A DNA stretch of 64,000 nt from Acanthornis magna (GCA_036785705.1 JAWUZG010000056.1:14206001-14270000); one strand, 5' to 3'. Positions 25,260 through 38,549 are shown, counted from the stretch's first letter. A program made the numbers and translations. Notes: a model not told the origin generated them from the letters alone.

Positions 25260-26320
25260 AGGGAGTAAAGGGTCTAATGATAACTGAGCTGTCCTGGAAG
25301 TATGACACTACCAAACTTTATTCAAAGGCACAGAGTGTGTTTGTTTGGGATTTATGACAGCATTGGAATCAGAAACAAGTGTATTGATCAAACCAGAACC
25401 AGAAAAATTATATTGTTGTATTGATGACAGTTTTAAGAGAAGTAGGCTGACTTACCTAATACCTGTATCTTGCTGAGAAAAGCTGTCTCTGATAAATCAG
25501 ATCTTAGTGTACACACCTTTTGCCAGCTTGATCAATAAAGTATTTACATGCGCCAGTAAAACGCAAGGTTTTTTAGTCTCAAAATAATAACTTGCTTTAG
25601 ATCCAGGACTGCGATTTCAGAAAGTGCCAAATCACAGTATCCTGTGTCATTATAATGTTGCAAGAGGTTACCCGAAGCATAATCCCAACAAACACTTTCC
25701 TCATAAGTTTCTCTTCTCGGACAATGTGCAGAACTGTAACCAGCCAAGATCTGCCCAGCTCCAGCAGCCACAGGACTCCAGGGACTCACCAGCATGGGAG
25801 AGCTGCCCAAGCCAAACTCTTTTTGACCTGAGGCGCCAGGAGCAGCATTCAGACCCCAGCTACCAAACAGAGACTGCGCCTGATCAAAATGCATAGTCAG
25901 TTGTCGGGGATGATGATGTCCCTTGTGTTGAAGGGGCATTTGGCCTGAGTGGGCAAAACAAAGTGGGATGTTCAGGGCTGGTTACAAACCTGACTCCTTG
26001 TGCCATGGTGGCAACAGCGCAAAACATCCCTTTCCTAAAGAAATCAGGCCGGAAAGAATCCCACATGTGTTTCTTGTTTTCAACCCCCACCCCTTAAAGC
26101 CAGATTTATTTATTTTTTCAATAAAGCCATCCCCTGGGTTTAATAGTAGCTATTCTAGAGTCTGAAGTTAGATTAATCACATCCCACTAGCAGCATTTTA
26201 GCCGAATGGAAGGGAGGCCTTTTTGCAGAGCATCTCCTGCGCTGAGCCCAACTCCCCCTGTGTCATTAGAGCAGGGCTGGTGCCCCGTGTTTACGGCACA
26301 GGAATGTCGATGAGGGGCTG
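25260..26320. other. non-coding stretch, nothing recognised
   Basis: Opposing open frames around 25,540-25,940 (131 codons -, 90 codons +) have no domain signature. I recognise no repeats. Confidence 0.5.
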
Positions 26321-26324
26321 GAAG

Positions 26325-26400
26325 TCCTCATTGTCAGCCTGCCACTGACTCTCTGTGTGACTTTGGAATTAAACACAATTTCCCCATGGCTCGCTGTGTC
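26325..26400 (+). mobile_element. possible MIR-like relic, short
   Basis: The sequence 'gccactgactctctgtgtga' followed by 'ctttgg' and, about 20 bases on, 'caatttccccatgg' follows the MIR core order (gccactgac, ctgtgtgac, cagtttccccat). The part between is degraded. A chance resemblance is possible. Confidence 0.4.
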
Positions 26401-26879
26401 CCTTTTTGTCAAAGCTGAGCCACACTGACAGAGGGTGATGTGTGGGGGAGGTTTACACTACCACTGCAATTTCTTGTGCTATCCGTATCCTGTGGACAAA
26501 TAAATACATTCACTTCTAAGGACAGTCAGTCCACGCCATCCATCATCACTATAGACACATAGAGGGGAAAAATGATTGTGAAATATGCCCAGAATTTGAG
26601 CTGGTTTTGATACCAGTGGATGAGATGCCATTTTTTTGGTATAAAAGAGCTGAATGAAAGGCTTGAAATGGTGTGTAATAATTATGAGAGTAACAAACAG
26701 GGTTTCTCTTTCAAGACCATTTACACATTTACTATGTTATCATTTCTAATTCATATTAATCAGAGGGTTCATGAACTCGTAACTGAGAGCCATTTGCAGC
26801 ATAAATAACTTTATCTGGCTTCTAAAAATACACATATTAAATATGAAACAATAGGGTTAAATATAAGCAATATGTTTAG

Positions 26880-27420
26880 GTAATTAACCTGCTGTTTCCA
26901 CAGATTAATTTAGTCTATACAGGTGGCAAAACAGCACCCATCACCGTGGCATGAAAACACTGTTCAGAATTTAGGAGGCCAAAGAAGGAAATGAAGCTCT
27001 ATAAATCGTGTTTCTTTCTCTGCCTGGTAGGTAGTTATTAAAAAGGAATAACCTCTGGATAATTGCACTGCAACAGCATGGTAACTACAGCATATTTACA
27101 GTCAATCTCTAATAACAGATAACTCACATAGTTTTTCTCCCAGTGATTTGCCAAGTGGAAGCAAACCCAATTTGAATCCTGCTTTTGCAGCTCGGTGCAG
27201 TCTCTTTGCCCCGTTATTACTCTGCTGCTAACAGCGGCCTCGGACTGTCAATATCTTCCCTGCCACGGTTTACACTGGTAGTTGTTATTATATCAGACCA
27301 TGAAAATTGATGGTGATAACACACTCTCTAGGAAGGCTCTATACATGTCAGTTATTCAAAATATGTCTCGTTAAATAAATATTTACAAGACTTTCGTTAT
27401 TTAGCTTATAAACTGTTTGG
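26880..27420. promoter_or_regulatory. candidate conserved non-coding element (long)
   Basis: About 540 bp of repeat-free sequence is rich in homeodomain/GATA-type motifs: cagattaatttag near 26,900, ctaataacagataactcac near 27,110 and gttaaataaatatttac near 27,371. A CpG-retaining centre lies at 27,190-27,270. No frame longer than 60 codons crosses it. The texture matches vertebrate ultraconserved-type enhancers. Conservation needs alignment. Confidence 0.4.
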
Positions 27421-27429
27421 ACTGAGGCA

Positions 27430-28160
27430 GCTTTGGAGCAGTTGAAGAGCGTTCCAAAGAGTTACTGCAGATTAATCCATGTAAACCACACCAGTGTGCT
27501 AAAAATTGCTATGGTGGTTTCTAACTGCCAAGTCTATATCCTTCCAGTCTAAGAAATACAGGACATATTTTCCTTTGTAATAAAATCTCTCGATAAAAGC
27601 AATAAAAAAATACTAGTCCAGAACATGTGATTATCCTGGGGGGGTGAAGAGGAATCATACCCATGGGATGACAGGGAAGTTGGCTTATTCTTGCAGCTGG
27701 GAGAACGGATAAGGGTTTGGATTATCTGAGCTGCAGAAATAGGGGGAACCTTAAAACGGAAAGAGGGAAGAGGAAAGCTATTCAGTTAATAGTTTAGCAA
27801 TAATAGCTATTCTGTTAATAGCATATTAAGAATTCCACAATAATCAGTCATTCCCAAAGCAGGCTTAATTTTGTCCTGGAGAAAGCCAAAGGACACTAAC
27901 AACATAGCAAAAGTAGGCAGGAGAAAAGGGAGCCAGTCCTGTTTCTCAGCTTCAGATGTCTCTGCCTTTCCAAGACCCCCGGATCAGTGCCATACAAGGA
28001 TTTCGAAATAGCCGAACTAATGAGGCTACCTCAGGCAATAATGATGAGGCTCTGGGAGGGCAGACGCTTCCCCCTCCTAAAGATTTCTGCTCAGCAAGCC
28101 AAGTTTCCTGGCATAAAACCCAGAGAGCAGGAATGTTTTCTGTGCTTGCAGGGTCAGGCT
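27430..28160. other. non-coding stretch, nothing recognised
   Basis: Unique sequence without a gene or a recognised repeat. It leads into the TG microsatellite. Confidence 0.5.
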
Positions 28161-28163
28161 TGT

Positions 28164-28164
<1 letters not shown>

Positions 28165-28190
<26 letters not shown>
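28165..28190. repeat. (TG)n microsatellite
   Basis: About 13 nearly uninterrupted TG units. This repeat creates the CVCVCV and THTHTH runs in open frames that span it on both strands, so those frames (including the 168-codon one at 27,987-28,493) are not genes. Confidence 0.95.
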
Positions 28191-28194
<4 letters not shown>

Positions 28195-28199
28195 TCTCT

Positions 28200-31100
28200 G
28201 GGTTTCACACTGTGCCTCAAGCAGAGTCATCCAAGAAACAGCACCGCTTTCTGCTGTGCTGGATGGCTTTGGGATGCTGGTTTTCCACGAGAGGGAGCAG
28301 CTCACCAGCACAAAAACCCCCTTTTCCCAGACCAACCACCAAATTCACTTGGAGCTCTCAATTTACTCAGCTGACAGCAACCTTGATTTTTATCAGTTCT
28401 ACTAGATTTGAGAATCATATACCCATTACTGATTTTTCATGCCTAAAGTCTCACTGTCTGCGTGTGTATTTATGCATATCAGGGGAGAGTTAAAATGGAC
28501 ATCACTCATTTAGAGAAGTGATCCTTTCACTAAAAAGGAAACATTCATGTTTCCAGCTTTGCAACAGCTGTTGGGCTAATTATTAGGATGCAAAAATGAT
28601 GGATTTACCAAAGCAATCAACTGAAGGCTTATTCTGTTGGTGCTGAGTGAGGGGGCCTCAGTCCATTGGGGAATTGAAGCCAGGAGGGAGGTAATTCTAG
28701 ATTTGCCTGAAGTGTGCTACCCGTGGAAGGTACTGGCTGCTATTCAAGCTTCCTTTCCCTGCAGCCACCTTTTTCCTCCCAAACAGGAGACACGGGAAGC
28801 AAAAACAGCTGTCAAAAAGGGTTCAATGTTATTGATAAGCTCTTTGTGTCAACTGAAGCCCCTCCACTGGCAAGTCCAAACAAAACAGCTCAAAATCTGC
28901 GTATCGGTGGAAAAACATGTTGGGCTGCATGTGGAATAAAGCAACAAGAAGAAAGTGAGAGTGTAACAGTCACAGTCGATTTTTACAAACGACTGTGCAA
29001 TCCACAGAGGAAATCCCTGGAGGGACTCGAAGTTGTAGTCCTGATCCCTTCCCCTGCCCACACATTCCCCCTCCCTCTTCCAGCAGCCACTGCAGCTCCT
29101 CTCCCCTTTACAACTCACCCCTGACAGAGCTGGCTTTTCCAGTGTTTCCCCTGTTTTTTTCTGTCCTTGCATCAGGAAAGAAATTTTCCTCTCTTCTTTC
29201 AGACTGTTGCACTTTGAGCATGCATGTTGAACTGCTGGAGAAAGGCAAGCAGTTCCTTCCCCGCTGCCCATTTCCCATTTATAGGGCACAGAATACAGAT
29301 GGAATAAGATTTGGTTCCAAGTTTTGATTCTTGTAAAGAATTGTTTTCCCCTTCCTGGCCTGATGGGCTCAGGCTTGGGAGTCACAGCTAAGCCCTGTGC
29401 TGGATCCCAGAAATCTGGCTTGCTTTTGAACCTCAGTGCTTTATATTTCATCAGGGAGATGATTACCTTGGTCCCCCTGTGGCTTTCTGTTGTCTTGCCT
29501 CCAAGGTAGGAAAGGGCTGAAGTAACACAGAGCCAAAAAAAAGCTGACCAAATTTGTGATTCTGGCTTCTTTGTAACAGGGAAAAATGGAGTAGTAAGCT
29601 TGGGATTTTATGCATAGGACATATCCGGCATAGATGGATTTGGTGCAGGCTTCTACAAATCAAATCTTTCTCCCCAAAATGCCTGGAAGCTGTGCTGATT
29701 TGGAAAAGGTAACTTTCCTCTTCAAGTAATATACATTTTTGTATAATCTCAACCTGACCCAATCTATAGGCAATGCAAATGTCAAAATATATAAGAAAAT
29801 GCATTAGAACATTTGCTTCCCACTGGAAAGAAGAATATCTCTGCTGTCTCCCAAGAAAAACTGGAAATGTGAAACTCTTGGTCCTATTTTGCATATGACA
29901 TTTTCTCAAACTGTTGCTTTCAGGGAAGCAGTGTTGTGATGTTTAAACCAATAGCCAAACTACGTGCTAATTTGAAATTTATTTTACATCCTTTGGACTT
30001 AATAGCTACCTTTCAGCATTTGTAATTCCAGGCTGGAAAGTCCTAACAGGCATCTGGGGACAATCCCAGCCCTGTGTGCGTGTCTGTGCATTAGGGGTCA
30101 CAAGGCATGTCCAATACATTAAGACCATGACGGTTACAGCCCAGCTATGTAGGTTTGACTCCAGTTCAAGCTACAACAACAGCAGCCCTGGAAGTCTGGG
30201 GTTTAATCACTGGTGTGTCAGCCAGGATGGCAGATGTCACCTTGCCAGCAGTGGAAATCATGTGTCCCTTTATTCTGTCGCTTATTTTTATCCTTCTTTC
30301 AGCATTGCAGTATATGGCAGCACAGTACATTTGCAGTGCAAATTCTGGTCTGTGGTGAGCAGACTGATGCAATCCAAACGCATTTGACACCTTTTATCCT
30401 GCGCAGTGTCAAGTCCCAGTGAGATTTGTCACATGCAAAGTAATTTATGAGTCGTCCTTGTTACTTTATGTATCAAGAACCATTCATAGAGTCATGCTAT
30501 GCTATGAGCTTAACTGGGTTCCCCCAGCAGAGGATCAAGACCTAAAATAAGTGCTGGAAATGTCTGGTCTTCAGCTTGTGTTGATATGAAATGGCTCAAC
30601 CAACCAGGAATTGATTCTGAGAGTAGAAATCCCCCTTCAAAAACAGAGACCTCAAAAGAAGGGCACGAAGAAGAGATTGTGCATGTAGTTGAAGCTACTC
30701 TTGTTGCCTAATTCATGATAATTCACACCGATGACTGCTACAAAAAAGCATCAGAGGGATCTATATTTGGCTCCCATGTCAGTGAAGTCATCCTGCTGAT
30801 TTTAGGGAGAAAAGAGTGGAAAGCCAAGGGGAATATGTCTAAAAAAATATGCAGTGCCAAAAACCCCACCAATACATTCTGTAAATATAAGGAGTCAACT
30901 GCTGAAATATTTGCAGCAACCACAGCTTGGTTTTCCTCACCAGGAAGATGTACACCCCACTCTCATCAACAAAACAAGTTTCAAGGCAAGTTCTAAAATC
31001 TTCAAGACCTTACCACTTGCCCTTGGAGACCAGTAAGTGCAATTTTTCCTTTTCACAGTGGTTCACAGCCACAGAGGAGGTCAATACCAGAGCTGATATG

Positions 31101-32095
31101 GACTATTCCTAAAGTATTTAAGTCCTTTAGGTCTTAGAAGCACCTCAGTGGAGCTCCTGTCATAGTTCCTTGATCAAGTGTCCAACATCTCAAATTAAAT
31201 TTTCTACATTAAAGGGCCCAGCACTTCTATTCATCATAGGTGAAGCTGATTCTGTGTCTCTTCAAAAGCAGCCACAACAGCTGTTCCAACAAGAAGGAAA
31301 AAATTGACTCTTCTTTATCTTAAGAAATATGAAGGTCATCTGGGAAAAGCCTGAGTTTACCCTCAGGAAGAAGCCACCCATCACAAATCTGGCCAGATGC
31401 CTGTGAGATGCTGATAGAAGGAAACAATTTATTTTGCTTTTTCTCACTCCACAGTTTCCACCTATTCCAAGCTCCATCAGTGCCCTGCTCCCAGCCCAAG
31501 TTTACAGTCAATAGTAACTAATACTTAAATGGCTGCACAGTTTAGGCTGATGATTCAACTCAGGAAAAGGCACAGCCCTAAAAAATGCCTGAAAGTAACT
31601 AGTAACATGATAACCTATTTTCACAGGTGGACTTGCCCCATTTTTGTGGTGTTCCCAACTATCACTATCAGTCACAAGATACTGGATACGTGATTTTACT
31701 GATAGAGCTCTTTTTAGACTATTAAGAATTTTACAGAGAAGGAGTGGCCTTATTTCTTCTCTAAACTAAGTTTTAAAATTTTTAAAAATTCATCAAGGAA
31801 AAAGCCAAATGCAATGGGAGATATTGTGGGGTATTTGTGATGCCAAGTAAATAAAACCTTTTTTTTCCCCCTTTCTCACTTTCTCTCCAATGAACAGTAG
31901 CACTGGTTGTGTACATACAGCTATGGGTACCTGACATATTATCGCAGAAACATAATAAGAACAAACTCATTCCCAAGTTATATTCTAAGTTAAGTCTGCA
32001 TATTTGTAATGTGTGATGTTTATGTGTACATGCCTACTCTGGAAGAGCTGATCCATAATGCCTAGTTTAGAAAAAAAATAAAAGCAAAATCTGAC
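28200..32095. other. non-coding stretch, nothing firmly recognised
   Basis: This stretch includes the longest open frame of the window (28,849-29,451, minus strand, 200 codons), which has no recognisable domain and overlaps plus-strand frames of 100-136 codons. The segment 30,120-30,440 has a CNE-like texture (unique, balanced composition). I find no repeat family here. Confidence 0.5.
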
Positions 32096-32099
32096 CTTG

Positions 32100-32900
32100 A
32101 GTATATTTAAATCACCCATTTATAATGTTTGGGGATGTTCCTACTTAAAGAAGAGGGGAAAAAATGAGTAACAGAGTGTGCTAACAGCTGACATTACCTA
32201 AAGGTTGAAATTATTAAACCGGCAAAGGAATGGGTAGTTAATGCAAAGGTCAGAATAATGTATTTAACGTAATTAATCTCCCCATGTCTTGATAGAGCCA
32301 GGGCAGGGGCCCTAAATCAATGTTATGTTTGAGGTGTGATGTAACACAAAGTTACAAAAAGTTAAGGATGGAATGTCAGCCTTAACTTTAAACATCTTTT
32401 CATTTGTTGGACTGTATAACATAACACGAACTTTACTTAAACATAGCTTTTGGTGTGTTACATAAAACCGTGGTGTGTAAAAGGAGGTAACTGAGTTACA
32501 TTCAATCAGCCACACAAAGAAAGACGACTTTCTTGCAGTCTTTGAAAGGGCTTTTGGACACAACTTTGTTAAATAGCAGTAGCAAGGATTCAAGATTGGT
32601 CTACCTGTATTAGTTAATTCCCCATGCCCAGACCCCTCCGCTTAGATTTCGGGTAAGAAATGCATTCCTCAGTTGTGGCTCAAAACCTGTACAAATTTCT
32701 CAGCCTGTGGAAACTGCTTGTAGCAATAATGTTTAATAAAATTCCCTTTTCACACAATCTTGGAATAAGGAAAGGACAGGTCCCAGCAGCCCTTTTCGCA
32801 GCCTCATTTGCATATTGGGTTAGGCTACTTAATAGTCTCATTAGCACCATCTGTTGGGAACCCGCTAATAATGCACTGCACCAGGTAACTGGAGACACGG
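32100..32900. promoter_or_regulatory. candidate enhancer-like region with octamer
   Basis: AT-rich repeat-free sequence carries TAAT-type cores (aacgtaattaatctcc near 32,267 and ctcattagcacc near 32,838). An exact octamer ATTTGCAT sits at 32,806-32,813, directly followed by a second TAAT-rich segment (ctaataatgcac near 32,865). Opposing open frames of 152-164 codons cover the right part, but neither has a recognised domain, so I favour regulatory over coding content. Confidence 0.28.
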
Positions 32901-32909
32901 GAAATTGCA

Positions 32910-34060
32910 GGGACAGACCAATAACATGTTTGCTTCCAGGCCAGGAATGGCTCAGAGAGCACTGGTTTGACTGCACTGTGACTTTGCAGCTCCATGATCT
33001 GTTGCAACTCAGAGCACTTTACCAGCTCTGCGCTCACCAAGGTACTCAAAGCTGCCACAGGACTTCGATTCAACAAATCCATGGCAAGCAGAAAACTGCT
33101 CAGTTCCTTGCAGGAGCTGCCCAGCACCTCATGGCATGGATTTTGGATGAATAATCCTAGACCAGGAATGTGGTAAAAGAAGCCCCGTGACATGTAGCAG
33201 CTTCCCAAATGTGGTGTTTCCACACCAAACATGTGGGTCTCTTCTGGAGCTGCTACCTCACACACACAGAGGTGTTGGAACATGGTTTAGCAAACTGGAA
33301 GGGTAAAAGAGCTGGGGTTTTTTTTCAGTAAGTAAAACCAAGCATCTCTTACAATAACAGCAAATGTATAAGCTGAGAGACCTCTGAAAAGGTTGACATT
33401 GCCAAATTATTATTGGAGTGCAAATTGAATGTCACTGCTTGGTTTGTTTTTACAGTTGGCCAACCTCAGGACTGAGATTTAAATATCAAAGGCAAGGCTG
33501 GCTCCTCAGCCTGATGTAAATGGGGCTTTAACTCCTGACAGAGGCAGCAGGGATGCCCTGGGCACAGCAGACACGCGGTGTCTGTAGAGCTCACCAGGCT
33601 GGTTTTGCTCTTCACCCTTCCACTTCCAGCTCTCTTCAAGCCCTACACCATGTCCAATTCCATATCCGACAGTATTCAGTCACACGGGACAATCATTGGA
33701 AATATTTCACACTCATTCTTTCAATACAGGTGGTTATGCCATTAAATGGAAATTAATACGAATTAATATGAAGCAGATGGATTCCTTCCTTTCACTCTGG
33801 ATTCTTTCCTTTCTAGCAAACCCTGTTCTCTCCCCTCAGACCTCCTGGATTCCTGTTATTTTTAGATAGTGTGCTATTAGGCAAATTTGGAATCCAAAAC
33901 CTACCCCTGGACTATTCATTTTTCTGGATCAGTTTAATTTTCCACTAAATAATATACCAACCCCATTTCTGCTTGCACAACTGGCCTGAGCTAAGGTGTG
34001 TCAGGAGTGGAAGCCTGAACTTCAGCTTCCAGTGCTGGATTTAAGTCACACATATTATTG
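32910..34060. other. non-coding stretch, nothing recognised
   Basis: Nothing identified beyond short dispersed motifs. A minor local duplication of a GAATTAATA-like word lies near 33,753-33,770. Confidence 0.5.
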
Positions 34061-34069
34061 CCTAATAAT

Positions 34070-34118
34070 TTCTTTTTCTTTTATTTTTACTTTTTTTATT
34101 TTATTTTTTTTTCCTTTT
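34070..34118. repeat. T-rich low-complexity tract
   Basis: Mostly T with interspersed C and A (ttctttttcttttattttta type). Low-complexity, no further meaning seen. Confidence 0.85.
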
Positions 34119-34624
34119 GGCAAAATGTTTAGTGGTTTCTAAATTAATCTGAGCATGATGTTCAGTTCCAGGGCCCATTGTTGACTTCTTTCCCAGCCTC
34201 TCTTTTTCTGGAATTCTCCTTTTTAGGCGAGAACAGCTGTGCTCTTATATCTCTGCAATGTGGCCGTGTTACAAAGGTGAATACTTGTGCATTTGTTCCA
34301 TCACTTTCTGTTTAATTCAAAACTAATTGCTGATACATTTTTTGTGAGGCTTCTGGGGCTTAGAAATTATGGGATGAGGTTAGCACAGTAGTTCTGTTTT
34401 GTTCATAAAAGAATGTAGAATGGATTTGTTTAAAAAAGTTATCTGAATTGCTCACAGAAGGTTCAGTACAGGCTATTTAAGGCCTCCATCCTTTAATAGG
34501 ATTCATTTGCATTATGGCAAGAACTAAACTGTTCTAATCTAGACTGATGCCCCTCTCTTCGTATCCCTGTGCAAAGACATAAAAAGATATTCCCTTCCAT
34601 GCAGCTTTTTCAGGAAAAATTTAT

Positions 34625-34740
34625 GAGAGAGGTGGAAGAGACTGAGACACAGAGGGGTGAAACAGCTGGTGCAGCAATTTAATGGAAGTTGTGCTGCTCG
34701 CTGGTTTATGGTGCTGCCCCTGGATTAGCTTGGATCAGAG
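34625..34740 (-). mobile_element. possible MIR-like relic
   Basis: The plus strand reads 'agactgagacacagagggg' then 'tgaaacagctggtgcagca', echoing the antisense MIR core (aaactgaggcacagagagg, tgaagtgac, aaggtcacacagca). It is diverged and the downstream part is not clearly recognisable. Confidence 0.4.
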
Positions 34741-34744
34741 GAGA

Positions 34745-36930
34745 ATGTTCTGTGCACAGTGGTACCTTTGTGATGATTTCTGGGAGAGGGAAAGAGTCAC
34801 CATAATCCCTCACATGCCCTGCAAGTGATGAGGCCCTTCTTGGAGAAAGCTGTCTTGGTCATCCAAAATGAGCAAGCAAATCTGGAGAGTCCCAGTGTTA
34901 TGGCCAGAGTTCCATGGCCCACCCTTGTCATTTCTTTGTATTCAAAGAAATGTCAAGCAAAACAGACTTGCATGAGGAATACATGTGTATCTAAATTACA
35001 GATCCTTCCACTGAGTGGAAAACCTGAAAATTCAGGGCAAATTCCATTTTGGCTCAGAAAACAGGAAAATGTTATTCAGATACATCTGAACCATTGATCA
35101 AAAGCATTTTAGGAAAGGAAAGGTGAAAGGAGAATAGATGGAAAAGGACTTAGATAAACTTTCTCAACTTTTTTGTCCTTCGGTCTCCCTACACCTACAT
35201 ATGCATTACTTTTTTTCCCATAAGCATGGGGAAAATGGTCATAAATTTAAATATTCCCACTCTAGATATACAAAACTACTTTAACATTTTTAATTCCCTC
35301 TTTCCAATTTTTTTCTCAGCCAAAATCTTTTATGAAATATGCCCTGAACTTGCTTCTAGCATTAGTGTCCCTGGACCTTAATTAGCCATGCACCTATTAC
35401 CCACTGAAAACTCCTTGCCCCACTTGATGTACACTGGCAAATTCCAAGCCAACTTCCACAGAAGAGAAAGGATTCTGAAATACATTTTTGTTCTCTTCAT
35501 GGAACGAAACATATTTCTTTTATATTTAGTACGCTTTACTGCTTAATAACATATTTATAAGAGCTCCCCTACCTGTCTCTTTCTGGAATTATAAAACACA
35601 CATACCCACCTGCAGTCTGCAATACCACTATTTACAAGCTTATATAGGAATTTCAATATTTTCCCTACAAGTTTGTTCTGTATTTTTCATTTCCAGCTGT
35701 TAATGGCTCATAGAAAGTAGATCTAGAGGTAAAGGTGTGACTTAACCAACTACTATAAAACTCTGAAAGTCCCCACTGTACTTTCATGTAAAGGAAATTC
35801 ACCTTTCCCCAGGCACTATCTTTTATTATATCTGCATATTATATAGCTGCATATGTCTGCACATTATATTTGGTAACTCTGTTTAGGTGGCAAAACAAAG
35901 TTACTGGCGTTGTTAGAAATTGCTGGAATCAAATGCTGCATGTTACCTATCAATGAAATACAGCCCGATTGCAAAATTCGAATTTGAACAATATGTTTCT
36001 TCCCTTTTCTTTTTTCTTAGCTTTTGGAAGTGTCCATTTAAACTAATTATTTAATATTAAATGAGCGAAGAGAAAGTGTTTGGCAGAAAAAAATATAGTG
36101 GAGAGTGAAGAATAGGCACATTTTTCCCCAGATATGAAAGCTGATAGGATGGATTTCCCCACTGGAAATTTTAAAAATTTTATTAATCTCTGAAATGGAC
36201 AACTCATTAGTGGAATTCAGGGTAAGGATCAATCTATTCTGTCAATATAGGATGGACCAGCAGTTTTATTTCTTATTTCTAGCATACTTAAGTTGATGAA
36301 CTTCAGCTGAGAAATTTCATTGAATTTTCTGTTGAAATATAAAGAAAGTATAATGTAGTCTAAAAGAAATTTCATGTTGGCACTGTCAGAGGAAGCTCTT
36401 AAGCAAACAGGATTTGTCCTACATGATGCAGCCATTCCTTTCCCTGCAGTGTTTGTTAGGCAGGAAGGCAGGACAGGCTCTGTCACCTCCCAGGTGTCAC
36501 CAGCAGCTCTGACCACTGCTCTTGCGCTGGTGAGTCCATCCATGAGAGACTTCAACAATCTCCATCTCACTCTGACATGGAATAAGAGCTCCTCTTTTAA
36601 TCACAAATGTAATTGCCTGAAAGGAAAGATTATCTCCACTACTGCTCTGTTTGGGAAATATTACCCTGATAAAATGAGTATAAGTTAGTCCAGTATTATG
36701 AAAGAAGCCTGCCTGAAGTGTGTAATTTAAGGATATAAAATTTTCAGGAGAACCATTGCTAGACATTTAAGCAAAACATTTAAACACTTCGACTTAAGCA
36801 TCTTCTTCATATTCCTGGAATGAATATGTTCCTTGAACATCAGAGGAATCTCATTAAAAGAAATTTCTCATTCAAATAAAATCCTCCTAATTCCCGTTAC
36901 ACATTTAAGTATCTATATGTGCTTTAAATG
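34745..36930. other. non-coding stretch, nothing recognised
   Basis: AT-rich unique DNA. A small local tandem of a TATTATAT/CTGCATAT-like word lies near 35,824-35,872. The 113-codon minus frame and the 104-codon plus frame at 36,230-36,690 oppose each other and have no domain. Confidence 0.55.
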
Positions 36931-36933
36931 GGG

Positions 36934-37013
36934 ATATATATATATATAGATATATATTTGTCTGTATATATATGTGTGTGTGTGTGTGTGTGTACGTATA
37001 TGTATATATATAG
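36934..37013. repeat. compound (TA)n-(TG)n-(TA)n microsatellite
   Basis: A TA tract, interrupted by 'gatatatatttgtctg', passes into about nine TG units and then back to TA steps. It is a typical polymorphic compound microsatellite. Confidence 0.95.
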
Positions 37014-37019
37014 TGAAGT

Positions 37020-38445
37020 ATAAGGACAAATATCAGCTGATAAAATAGTGACTGCAAGATAGAATGAACCTATTCATATTAAAAAAAACCAAGACTGTGC
37101 TCTCATTTCTGCAGGTGTACTTCCCTGGGAGCTCCGCTGGCTTCCAGGAGAGTAGAGCCTCCAATTCTCTCGGTATTTTATGTGTTCTAGTTTCGCTGGT
37201 CCTTCATAATTTGTATTAGAAGAGGTCATTATCACCCCCTGCTATGCTTCAATGTTTTGATGTGTTTCATGTGATTTATGGTGTTGGGTTTTTTTCTTCT
37301 TTCTTATGTCTCTATAGTTTGTAGTTTAGTAGGTGGCATTTTTTCTGCCCTTTTAGAATGATCACTTTTCTGCATTAACTACTAATAAATTTTCCAGTTT
37401 TCTTGATCATATTTACAACCTTTATTTCTCATGTTAGGGGACAGGAAGTAGCAGGCTTCACAATTTTTTTTTCTTTCTGCATGTATAATATAATATTTAC
37501 ATATTATTTAGTCCTGCTGACTCTCCAACAGAATTCTGGCCTTCGAAATGCAGTCATAGATTTCTTCTAGGTCATGGCGACATGGTTTGGGTTTTTTTTC
37601 AGATCTATGATATTCCATAGCAGCTGTAGAAACACTGGTTCTGCCCATCATATTTTTTCCTATATTTTTCCCATTTTTTTTCCTTTTAATACTGAAACTT
37701 CTTACAAGTTGGATTGGATCTGTACTAAGTTTTCTTTCCGATATGCTTTTATACATTAAAATCAATGTATTGCACCTTTTTTCATCCACTTAAAAAGTCC
37801 AGTGCTTGCTGATAGCCTCAGGTCTATAAAAATGGAATGTCCTTTCTGATAAGGTTAATTAACAGCTCTGCTTGAGTGGCTTAATTGAGTATAAATTTCC
37901 TATTATTCTTACACAGCTCCAAAGGCTTCAATTTCTTTTTTTTTTCTGGGGGGAGCATTGTCTTACATTTTTGTCTTTTTCTTTTTCTTTTCCTTTTTCT
38001 TTTTCTTTTTTTCTTTTTCTTTTTTTTGTCCTTTCCAATTCATTTGAAATCTGACTTAAGTAACAGGGCAACAGCTTAAATTCCCTCCAGCATGGATCCC
38101 ACAGAACAGTTTCCCACTGATAACATATAGAATAAATCTACATTTTCAGTTTGAGCTCCCAAAAAACACATGCAGTTGTTTCCTGATCCAAAAATATACA
38201 ATTTGGCTAACTGCAATGGGACCACATTTGGACCAATACTAAACCTACAGACTTTATTCTTACTGCTGACTTACTGCTCATGGTCATAAGGACATTTATG
38301 CAAAAAGAGGTAGATGGGACAATGTCTAGTAAGTTCAAATGTCATATTCTCATGAAACTCAGCAGTTAGGCTTCTGATAGCATTGCTCAAATCACTGGCT
38401 GATGGCATAACAGTGGGATTCTCTTCATTTTTTTTACCATTATCA
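37020..38445. other. non-coding AT-rich stretch
   Basis: No gene recognised. It contains several T-rich patches, including the polypyrimidine tract listed separately. Confidence 0.55.
37974..38030. repeat. polypyrimidine (CTTTTT)n tract
   Basis: Repeating units of C plus four to seven T. The matching open frames consist of F/L/S runs and are artefacts of the repeat. Confidence 0.9.
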
Positions 38446-38449
38446 CAAA

Positions 38450-38541
38450 TCATAGAATGGTTTGGGTTGGAAGGGACCTTAAAGATCACCTGGCTCTAAT
38501 CTCCCTGCCATGGGCAGGGACAACTTCCACTAGAGCAGGAA
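38450..38541 (-). mobile_element. CR1 LINE, short 3' end (antisense)
   Basis: The plus strand begins with the antisense terminal unit 'atcatagaatggtttggg'. It continues 'ttggaagggaccttaaagat' and 'ccctgccatgggcaggga', the antisense of the CR1 3' untranslated block. Only about 90 bp remain. It is the same avian type as the 12.7 and 25.2 kb copies, in the opposite orientation. Confidence 0.93.
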
Positions 38542-38549
38542 AAACATAA

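Noticed and set aside
27987..28493. 168-codon frame across the TG microsatellite
   Set aside because: The reading depends on the (TG)n repeat, which gives a CVCVCV run. Both strands stay open there for the same reason.
28849..29451. Longest open frame (200 codons, minus strand) as a gene
   Set aside because: No recognisable domain or signal peptide, and plus-strand frames of 100-136 codons oppose it. A frame of this length is near what chance gives in 64 kb.
32660..33283. Opposing 164-codon (+) and 152-codon (-) frames
   Set aside because: Both strands are open over the same DNA without a domain in either, so stop-poor composition is the simpler explanation.
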